Positions 1-7,800 of a stretch of 21,313 bases of DNA are shown here, piece by piece. The position numbers and the translations under genes were made by a program. Source of the stretch: a virus; IMG/VR virus record IMGVR_UViG_3300032675_001017, positions 1 through 21,313 of that record; one strand, given 5' to 3'. The notes under the pieces are model-generated. The model did not search any database. It saw only the letters and a program-made list of their open reading frames with translations, and was not told the origin of the DNA. Numbering within the stretch: the first letter of the stretch is position 1; each line of letters begins with the position of its first letter.

Positions 1-2
1 CA

Positions 3-485
3 GTCGTAACTGTTGATGGTTATGGTCGTGTCTCTTCAGTATCCAATACTGCAATTGGTATAGACCAATCACAGGTAACAACTGGTATATTCCCAATTGC
101 TCGTGGTGGTACAAACAACAATACATTCACAAATAATACTTTAACATTCTTTAATGGTACAAGTGTTGTTTCTCTTGCTAACGTATCATATACAGCAACG
201 GGTACTGGTGGCACAGGAAATACTCTAACATCTATAACAGTAGATAATTTTGGTAGGGCTAGTGCTGTTACTTTTGCACCTATTTCTGGATTGACTGTAT
301 CCCAAGGTGGTACTGGTGCAAGTAATATTACACAAAATGGTGTTGTTTTTGGTAATGGTGCTGCTAGTTTGGGTGTGACCGCAGTGGCAGGAATTAGTGA
401 TCAAACATGGAGCAATCAAATCCTTACTGTTACTAATGCTGGAGTACCTGTTTGGTCATCAGCAATGGATGGTGGTTCTTTTTAA
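3..485 (+). CDS. Tail fiber protein, C-terminal part (5' end outside window)
   Basis: The open frame enters from the left edge and stops with TAA at 483-485, giving 161 residues of a longer protein. It is rich in Gly, Thr, Ser, Asn and Val. It carries phrases common in phage fiber shafts and tips, such as VTVDGYGRVSSVSNTAI near the start, a related ITVDNFGRASAV about 75 residues later, and VSQGGTGASNITQNGVVFGN further on. No S74 chaperone is present at its C-terminus, unlike the two large fibers downstream. Instead it ends in DGGSF, the same five residues that end the next protein. A fiber or adhesin role is inferred from composition, motifs and neighbours; the N-terminal attachment domain cannot be seen. 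Internal ATG codons, for example at 291, are not needed as starts because the frame is open upstream. Confidence 0.75.
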   Translation, partial: VVTVDGYGRVSSVSNTAIGIDQSQVTTGIFPIARGGTNNNTFTNNTLTFFNGTSVVSLANVSYTATGTGGTGNTLTSITVDNFGRASAVTFAPISGLTVSQGGTGASNITQNGVVFGNGAASLGVTAVAGISDQTWSNQILTVTNAGVPVWSSAMDGGSF

Positions 486-493
486 TCTTACTA

Positions 494-499
494 TATAAT
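494..499 (+). promoter_or_regulatory. Possible sigma70-like -10 box
   Basis: A perfect TATAAT lies in the short gap before the coiled-coil gene, 23 bases upstream of its ATG. No convincing -35 box is seen at the right distance. The region is very AT-rich, so chance occurrence is likely enough that this is only tentative. A very similar arrangement precedes the sulfotransferase gene. Confidence 0.25.
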
Positions 500-510
500 T
501 ATTTGATCAT

Positions 511-515
511 AGGAG
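511..515 (+). promoter_or_regulatory. Ribosome binding site AGGAG
   Basis: AGGAG sits 7 bases before ATG 523. It is one of the strongest Shine-Dalgarno matches in the window and fixes the start of the coiled-coil gene. Confidence 0.75.
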
Positions 516-522
516 TTTTGTT

Positions 523-1053
523 ATGAGTAATGAAAAGTATGTGAATTATTATATTGAAACATTAACTAGCGTTATGAATGACGCAATTATTAATAATGTT
601 TCCTTACAAGCAAATTCTAAAGTTATTGATGATGTTATATTAGAACAATCAAAAGTAATAGAAGAATTGAAACAACATATAGAATCAATGAATCAATTGG
701 AAAACAATCAGATTGATTCATTGAATAACACCATAAATACTCTTAATGCTGAGATTTTTAATTTAAGAGTTGAGATTAATAATTCAAACAAATTAAAAGT
801 TGAATATGATAATACTAAAAATCAAATTCAACATTTAGATACCTTTAGAAATGAATTATTGAAATCACAAAAAGAAAATGAAAATATTCGGTTAGAATAT
901 GAATATAAAATAAAAGGACTAGAAGAAAGGATTGAATATTTGCAATTATCTCCAGCGAAAAGAAAAAAGATTGATGAATCACAATCAAATAATAAAACCA
1001 CAATTTCTACTACATTAGAAGTAGAAGGTGTAAAAGATGGTGGAAGTTTTTAA
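523..1053 (+). CDS. Coiled-coil protein with C-terminal DGGSF, probable fiber-associated protein
   Basis: This 176-residue protein is unlike the Gly/Ser/Thr-rich fibers around it. Residues 1-45 form a short N-terminal part (NYYIETLTSVMNDAIINNVS). Residues about 45-140 are rich in Glu, Lys, Gln, Asn and Leu with heptad-like spacing, so a long coiled coil is expected. A basic patch PAKRKKID follows, then a low-complexity Ser/Thr tail ending in DGGSF. No signal peptide or membrane segment is visible. It lies between two fiber genes and shares its last five residues with the upstream fiber, which suggests a common partner or docking site. Small coiled-coil proteins of this kind sit beside fiber genes in marine T4-like phages, but I know of no defined function. 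The start is supported by a strong AGGAG. Confidence 0.7.
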   Translation: MSNEKYVNYYIETLTSVMNDAIINNVSLQANSKVIDDVILEQSKVIEELKQHIESMNQLENNQIDSLNNTINTLNAEIFNLRVEINNSNKLKVEYDNTKNQIQHLDTFRNELLKSQKENENIRLEYEYKIKGLEERIEYLQLSPAKRKKIDESQSNNKTTISTTLEVEGVKDGGSF

Positions 1054-1057
1054 ATAA

Positions 1058-3772
1058 ATGTCAGTTGCAAATACCACAATTATATTAAAGAAATCTGGTT
1101 CTACCGGAAATGTACCATCATCATTAAATTATGGTGAAACAGCATTAAACTATGCTGATGGTAAACTTTACTATAAAAATTCTCTTGGTAGTATTGCATA
1201 TATCACCAATAGTCAATCATTTGCAACAATCAATGCAAATAGTTCACTAATACTCGCTAGTTCTCCCACAGATACATTATCTATTGTTCCCGGACAAAAT
1301 ATATTCATATCTGCATGTACAGCAACTAAGACTATTACAATTAGTGCTAATGCAACTGGTGGAGGCGAGTCAACATTAGCACAAGCGGCATTTAATCAAG
1401 CAAATTCAGCCAGTTCAAATACTATCTATACACAAGGTGTAGATGCTACACAAAATACTTGGATTTCTAGTAATAATAGTTATTTTCAAGGAGCATTGAA
1501 TGCAACTAATACTAGTATATCTAATGCTAACACGTTCTTACAAGCAAATGATGCATTAACATTATCTGCTGCTTTTTCTTATACTAATAGTGCAAACTCA
1601 TCAATACAAGGTAATATATCATACTTAACTGGTGTTAATAATACACAAAATACTTGGATTTCTGCAAATAGTATCTATTCTCAAGCATCATTTGGACAAG
1701 CAAATAGTGCTTCTGCAAATACAATATACATTCAGAACAATCTGAATACTGCTAATGCTAATATTGCATATATTCTTGGAGTAGATATTACTCAAAACAA
1801 TAGATTATCTACAGTAGAATCAAATACAGTATATACATTCGGTGTTGATGCACAACAAAATACTTGGATTTCTAGTAATAATAGTTATTTTCAAGGAGCA
1901 TTGAATACTGCTAATGCCAATACAGTATATATTCAGAGCGGTCTTAATACTGCTAATGCTAATATAGCATATATTCTGAGTGTAGATGCTACACAAAATA
2001 CTTGGATTTCTAGTAATAATGCTTATTTCCAAGGAGCATTGAATGCAACTAATACTAGTATATCTACATCAAATACATTTTTACAAGCAAATATAATATC
2101 TGGACTTGCTAGTGCTAAATCATACTCAGATGCTTCTAATACATCAATACAAGGTAATATATCATACTTAACTGGTGTTAATAACACACAAAATACTTGG
2201 ATTAGTTCTAATGTAGCATATATTTCTGGTGTAGATGTAACACAGAACACAAGATTAGGTGTAGTAGAAGCAAACACCATTTACATTCAGAACAATCTGA
2301 ATACTGCTAATGCTAATATTGCATATATTCTTGGAGTAGATATTACTCAAAATACTGCTATTGGTAATGCTAACACATTAGCACAAACATCATTTAGTAT
2401 TGCTTCTAGTGCCAGCTCTAATACAATCTATACTCAAGGTGTTGATGCTACCCAGAACACTTGGATTAGTGCTAATGTAGCATATATTCTTGGTGTAGAT
2501 GCACAACAGAACACTTGGATTAGTGCTAATAATAGTTATTTCCAAGGTGTCACAAATCAACAAAATACTTGGATTTCTGCAAATAGCATTTATTCTCAAT
2601 CATCGTTTGGACAAGCAAATAGTGCTTCTGCAAATACAATATACATTCAAAATAATTTGAATACTGCTAATGCTAATATTGCATATATTCTTGGAGTAGA
2701 TATTGCTCAAAACAATAGATTATCTACAGTAGAATCAAATACAGTATATACATTCGGTGTTGATGCACAACAAAATACTAATATTACTGGTGTAGGTACA
2801 TTTGCTCAAGCAGCATATAATACTGCAAATACTGATGTAACAAGTATTAATACTACGCCAGGAACATATGGGAGTACAACAGTTGTTCCAGTAATAAATC
2901 TATTAGCAAATGGTAGAGTATCATCAATAACAAATACATCAATATCCACATCTGCTAATAATCTAACTGGTGCAATACCAAGTACAGTTCTTGGTGCTAA
3001 CTCATTATACATTGGTACTACAACAATTGCATTGAATCGTGCTAGTGCATCTCAAGCATTAACTGGTATCATTTCAATAGACGGTGGAGCACCAGCAGGA
3101 CAGTTAACTGGTTCTACATTAAGTTCTAATGTCACTTCTTCTAGTTTGACTTCAGTAGGAACAATAACATCAGGAACATGGTCTGGTTCTTTTGGTGCTG
3201 TATCTGGTGCCAACTTAACTACTTTAAATGCATCCAATCTATCTTCTGGTACTGTATCTACTGCACAATTAGGTTCTGGTACTGCAAATTCAACAACATA
3301 CCTAAGAGGTGATAGTACTTGGCAGGTTATTTCTGCATCAGGTGGTGGTGCAACAATCACCGATGATACAACAACCAATGCTACAAGATATGTAACACTG
3401 ACAAATGCTACATCTGGTACTATGTCTGTTGCAAATACTTCATCATCAAAATTGTACTTCAATCCAAGTACAGGTACATTATCTTCAACAGTATTTAACT
3501 CATTGTCTGATGCGTCACAAAAGACAAACATCAAGATAATTGAAAACGCAACAGACACTATCAATCAAATAGAAGGGGTTGAGTTTGATTGGGTAGACAA
3601 TGGTGAAAAATCATCTGGTGTAATCGCACAACAATTAGAAAAGATATTACCACATTTAATATCAAATAATGATGGTATCAAGAGTGTTAACTATTCTGGT
3701 TTAATTGCATACTTGATACAATCCAATAAAGAATTAACAGAGAGAATAGAGAAATTGGAGAATATGATATAG
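1058..3772 (+). CDS. Repetitive tail fiber with S74 intramolecular chaperone
   Basis: This is a 904-residue fiber. Residues 1-95 form an N-terminal module (GETALNYADGKLYYKN) resembling the Mtd-type N-terminal domain of phage fibers. Residues about 110-600 are a repeat shaft with units such as VDATQNTWISSNNSYFQG and NTANANIAYILGVD. The next 200 residues are Gly/Ser/Thr-rich and beta-like. The last 88 residues match the S74 (endosialidase-type) chaperone, which in known members drives trimer folding and then cuts itself off; the Ser-Lys pair appears as SDASQK with Ser817 and Lys822. Conserved SSGVIAQQLEKILP and a C-terminal coiled segment are present. The mature fiber would thus end just before Ser817. 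It starts 4 bases after the upstream stop, with GGAAG 11 bases away as a weak ribosome site. The shaft and distal module are shared in part with the giant fiber downstream. Confidence 0.88.
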   Translation: MSVANTTIILKKSGSTGNVPSSLNYGETALNYADGKLYYKNSLGSIAYITNSQSFATINANSSLILASSPTDTLSIVPGQNIFISACTATKTITISANATGGGESTLAQAAFNQANSASSNTIYTQGVDATQNTWISSNNSYFQGALNATNTSISNANTFLQANDALTLSAAFSYTNSANSSIQGNISYLTGVNNTQNTWISANSIYSQASFGQANSASANTIYIQNNLNTANANIAYILGVDITQNNRLSTVESNTVYTFGVDAQQNTWISSNNSYFQGALNTANANTVYIQSGLNTANANIAYILSVDATQNTWISSNNAYFQGALNATNTSISTSNTFLQANIISGLASAKSYSDASNTSIQGNISYLTGVNNTQNTWISSNVAYISGVDVTQNTRLGVVEANTIYIQNNLNTANANIAYILGVDITQNTAIGNANTLAQTSFSIASSASSNTIYTQGVDATQNTWISANVAYILGVDAQQNTWISANNSYFQGVTNQQNTWISANSIYSQSSFGQANSASANTIYIQNNLNTANANIAYILGVDIAQNNRLSTVESNTVYTFGVDAQQNTNITGVGTFAQAAYNTANTDVTSINTTPGTYGSTTVVPVINLLANGRVSSITNTSISTSANNLTGAIPSTVLGANSLYIGTTTIALNRASASQALTGIISIDGGAPAGQLTGSTLSSNVTSSSLTSVGTITSGTWSGSFGAVSGANLTTLNASNLSSGTVSTAQLGSGTANSTTYLRGDSTWQVISASGGGATITDDTTTNATRYVTLTNATSGTMSVANTSSSKLYFNPSTGTLSSTVFNSLSDASQKTNIKIIENATDTINQIEGVEFDWVDNGEKSSGVIAQQLEKILPHLISNNDGIKSVNYSGLIAYLIQSNKELTERIEKLENMI
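1744..2779 (+). repeat. Direct repeat pair of 121 bp within the 904-residue fiber gene (1744-1864 and 2659-2779)
   Basis: By hand alignment, 1744-1864 and 2659-2779 differ at only one base (ATTACT versus ATTGCT) at an offset of 915 bp. A further exact 71-bp copy of the same shaft unit is seen between 1727-1797 and 2282-2352. The coordinates given span the whole repeated interval. The pattern suggests recent in-frame duplication or conversion of shaft segments. Confidence 0.85.
2762..2892 (+). repeat. 131-bp near-identical segment shared with the giant fiber gene (copy at 9235-9365)
   Basis: This segment of the 904-residue fiber gene matches 9235-9365 of the giant fiber gene at 129 of 131 positions by hand alignment; the two differences are adjacent, after TACTAC. 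It encodes NITGVGTFAQAAYNTANTD and the start of the following module. Flanking regions diverge faster, which suggests gene conversion or module exchange between the two fibers. Confidence 0.85.
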
Positions 3773-3778
3773 CAGATG

Positions 3779-3786
3779 AATAAATA
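3779..3786 (+). promoter_or_regulatory. T4-type late promoter motif (AATAAATA)
   Basis: AATAAATA fits NATAAATA, the form of the T4 late promoter (TATAAATA) reported for T4-like marine phages. It lies 39 bases upstream of the gp15 start, in one of the few real intergenic gaps. Its spacing and placement before a structural gene fit late transcription. AT richness leaves room for chance. Confidence 0.5.
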
Positions 3787-3825
3787 AGAATGTTAATCAT
3801 AATATTTCAATCTGCTTTGTTATAA

Positions 3826-4890
3826 ATGGCCATTACAAATAACAATAAAATAATAAGAAAATTAATAGTTGCCTTTGGCAATCTATTTAATAATATCTCT
3901 CTTGTTAGGTACAACACTGATGGTACAGAACAGGAAAGATTCTTAGTGCCAATAACATATGCACCAAAAGAATTGTATGTTCAGAGATTATCTTCTGACC
4001 CAGATTTAGATAAAAAAGTACAAATGACTCTTCCTAGAATGTCATATGAAATGATAGGGATGACATATGATTCTTCTAGAAAACAGAACACTAATATTAA
4101 AAATTTTGCACAATCTGGTTCTTTATTCTCACAATATAATCCAGTTCCATATAATTTTGATTTTTCATTATTGATTTACACCAGAAACTTTGAAGATGTA
4201 CATCAAATAGTAGAATATGTGTTACCGTTTTTTACTCCTGATTATACAATAAAAGTTAATCTAATACCAGAAATGGGCGTTACAAAAGAAATTCCCATTG
4301 TATTAAATTCAACTGATCGTGAAGTTCTGTATGAGGGTGATAGAGAATCTGACCCAAGAATGATTGTGTGGACATTGAACTTTACTGTTAAAGGGTTTGT
4401 GTTTGGTAATATATCTAATGCTAATAAAGGTTTGATATTAAATTCAATAACACACATCTATAACGAAATAACACCAGACTCTGTTATCTATTTTACTTTA
4501 GACCCAAATTCTGGAATGGGTACTTACACAATAGGTGAAATGGTTTATCAGGGGTATTCACTTACAACTGCAACTGCAACTGCACAAGTGGTGTCTTTTG
4601 ATGATACAAATAACAACTTGTATTTAAACAATATACAAGGAAATTTTGTATCTAACTTACCTGTAATTGGTGTTAAATCAAAAGCATCATACAAATTTAC
4701 ATACTACAGTGCAATCACCATAAGTGAAACTCCATCTGTAACAATTGATATACTATCTGAATATGCAAATACAATAATAGATGAAGCAAATAATCTACCA
4801 ATACAGATACCAGTAGATATATACGACTATCCAAATTTGGCAAATACGTCAGACAATTTCGTTATTGTTACAAAAATAACAGAAACATAA
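3826..4890 (+). CDS. 15: Tail sheath stabilizer and completion protein, gp15-like
   Basis: Residues 1-200 align well by eye with T4 gp15, the ring protein that caps the tail tube and sheath and joins the tail to the neck. Matching features include the IRKL...GNLFNNI start, RFLVPITYAPKE (40-50), TLPRMSYEMIGMTYD (68-82), SQYNPVPYNFDFSL (102-115), IYTRNFEDVHQIVEYVLPFF (117-136) and VWTLNFTVKGFVFG (181-194). T4 gp15 has 272 residues; this one has 354. The added part includes a small beta-rich module (GEMVYQGYSLTTATATAQV to GNFVSNLPVIGV, about 236-285) of a type seen in marine phage structural proteins. There is no good Shine-Dalgarno before the ATG, but the match at the N-terminus supports this start. 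In T4 the order is 13-14-15; here fiber and enzyme genes separate gp15 from gp13. Confidence 0.92.
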   Translation: MAITNNNKIIRKLIVAFGNLFNNISLVRYNTDGTEQERFLVPITYAPKELYVQRLSSDPDLDKKVQMTLPRMSYEMIGMTYDSSRKQNTNIKNFAQSGSLFSQYNPVPYNFDFSLLIYTRNFEDVHQIVEYVLPFFTPDYTIKVNLIPEMGVTKEIPIVLNSTDREVLYEGDRESDPRMIVWTLNFTVKGFVFGNISNANKGLILNSITHIYNEITPDSVIYFTLDPNSGMGTYTIGEMVYQGYSLTTATATAQVVSFDDTNNNLYLNNIQGNFVSNLPVIGVKSKASYKFTYYSAITISETPSVTIDILSEYANTIIDEANNLPIQIPVDIYDYPNLANTSDNFVIVTKITET

Positions 4891-4899
4891 AGGATCAAA

Positions 4900-7800
4900 A
4901 TGGCAGGTATAAAACTTTCACAATTACATAGACTAACATCATTAGATCCAGCATCTAATACCACTCTATTGTTAGCATCCGATGAGAGTTACCCTTATTC
5001 ATCTGTAACTTTTGGGTTGGACGCACTTTTCAATGCTCTAAACACATCATTAACCGCAGATGTATCACAGGCATTTAATAGAGCAAATGATGCTATCATA
5101 TTAGCACAGAACGCATATGATAATTCCAACACATATCTAGGTAAGATTGATTCTGCTAACACCTTCTTACAGGCAAATGATAGTCTGACACTTTCCAGAG
5201 CAATTCAATACACAAATTCTGTTGTATCTTCTAATGTTTCATATGTTTCTGGGGTAGATATTGCACAGAACACCAACATATCTAATACACAAGCTTGGTT
5301 GAGTTCCAACGTTGCTTACATTGCTGGCGTAGATGCTACCCAAAATACTAATATCAGCAATTTAAATACTTGGTTAAATTCTAATAACCAATATAACACT
5401 GGTGTAAATGCTAGTCAGAATACTAATATTACTAACTTACAAAGTAATTTAAGTTCCAACGTATCATATATTGCTGGTGTAGATTCCACTCAAAATACTA
5501 ATATTAGTAATCTTAATACATGGTTAAATTCTAACGTTGCTTACATTGCTGGTGTAGATTTAAGTCAGAATACTAACATAAACAACTTGAATGCATGGTT
5601 AAATTCTAATGTTGCTTATATTGCTGGTGTAGATGCTACTCAGAATACCAATATCAGTAATCTACAAAATGCCTTAAATTCTAATGTATCGTATAATGAT
5701 GGTGTTAATGTTTCCCAGAATACTAGCATCAGCAATTTAAATACTTGGTTAAATTCTAATGTATCATATGTTGCTGGTGTTGATTACACACAGAATACTA
5801 ATATATCTAACTTAGGTAATTGGTTAAATTCTAATGTATCATTTATTGCTGCTGTAGATGCTACTCAAAACTCATGGATTAGTTCTAATGTTGCATATTT
5901 TACGGGTGTTGATTTAAGTCAGAACACTAGTATTAGTAACTTACAAAGTGGTTTAAGTGCTAATGTTGTTTATATTGCTGGTGTAGATGCTCAACAAAAC
6001 ACATGGATTAGTTCTAATGTTGCATATTTTGTTGGTGTTGATAACAGTCAAAACACTAATCTACAAACAGCAAATACTTTCTTACAAGCAAATGATTTAT
6101 TAACACTATCATCTGCTAAATCATACACAGACACATCAATATCTGGATTAAACAATTCTATATTAACATATGTTGGTGGTGTAGATGCTCAACAAAACAC
6201 ATGGATTAGTTCTAATGTTGCATATTTTGTTGGTGTTGATGCTACTCAGAATACTAATATAACAAATTTAACAACTTGGTTAAATGCTAATGTTGTTTAT
6301 ACACAAAATATAAATGATAGTCAGAATACAAATATTAGTAATTTAAATACATGGTTAAGTTCCAATGTATCATATATTGCTGGTGTTGATTTAAGTCAGA
6401 ATACCAATATCAGTAATTTAAATACTTGGTTAAATTCTAACGTTTCTTATATTGCTGGTGTGGATTTAAGTCAGAATACTAATATTACTAACTTACAAAG
6501 TAATTTAAGTTCTAACGTTTCTTATATTGCTGGTGTGGATTTAAGTCAGAATACTAATATTACTAACTTACAAAGTAATTTAAGTTCTAATGTTGCTTAC
6601 ATTGCTGGTGTGGATGCTACACAGAATACCAATATCAGTAATTTAAATACATGGTTAAGTTCTAATGTTGCTTATATTGCTGGTGTAGATTTAAGTCAGA
6701 ATACTAATATCAGTAATTTAAATACTTGGTTAAATTCCAATAACCAATATAATACTGGTGTAAATGCTAGTCAGAATACAAGTATATCAAATTTACAAAG
6801 TGGTTTAAGCGCCAATTTACTCTACATCAAAGGGGTAGATGATAGTCAAAACAACAGTATAACTAATACTCAATCGTGGTTAACTTCTAATGTAGCATAT
6901 TTACAATCCATAGAAAATTCACAGAATACCTATATTTCATCCGTATTCAATACTGCCAACGTTGGAAATACTTTTGTCAATTCTGGTGGAACAGTTTTTG
7001 GCAGCGTCACTATATCCAATGATGCTTTGATTAAAGGAAACCTATCAGTATTAGGAACAACCACCACAACATATTCGTCATCTATTCAAGTAGGTGATTC
7101 ATTATTATTACTTGCAAACAATAATACACTATCAGATTCTGTTGATATTGGATTTGTTGGTACATATAACGTTAGTGGTAATGCATACACAGGACTTTTC
7201 CGTGATCCAATATTAAAAGAATACATCTTCTTCAAAAACTATACACCTAAAGTTCAGTCAAACACACTCATCAATATTGCTGATCCATCTTTTACATATT
7301 CAAATGTATATTCTGCATATTTCAAAGGAAATGTCATAGCTTCTAATGTTGTAGTTAATGGAACTGATATAATCAATTTCACAACATCTGTATTCAATAC
7401 TCAAAACACTAATATAAGTAACCTCAATAGTTGGTTAAATTCTAATATTGCTTATATACAGAGTATTAATAATGCTCAAAACACAAACTTACAGTCTGCT
7501 AACACCTTCTTACAAGCAAATGACTTATCAACATTAAATCAGGCAAATTATTATACTAATATAACAGTTGCTTCTAATTCTAGTTCTATATTAGCATATG
7601 TTGGTGGGGTGGATGCTCAACAAAATACATGGATCAGTAGTAATGTTGCTTACATTGCTGGTGTTGATGCTACACAGAATACATGGATCAGTAGTAATGT
7701 TGCTTACATTGCTGGTGTTGATGCAACTCAAAATACTAATATCAGTAATTTAAATACTTGGATTAGTTCTAATGTATCATATATTGCTGGTGTTGATGCT

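Noticed and set aside
3052-3564. Long reverse-strand open frame of 170 codons
   Set aside because: It lies fully inside the fiber gene, and similar reverse frames recur at 9594-9833 and 2023-2280 in the same repeats. They come from the low stop frequency opposite Thr/Ser/Asn-rich repeat codons, have no ribosome site and no family features.
3821-3828. TATAAATG as a late promoter for gp15
   Set aside because: It overlaps the gp15 start codon, so the transcript would begin inside the gene. The AATAAATA at 3779 is better placed.
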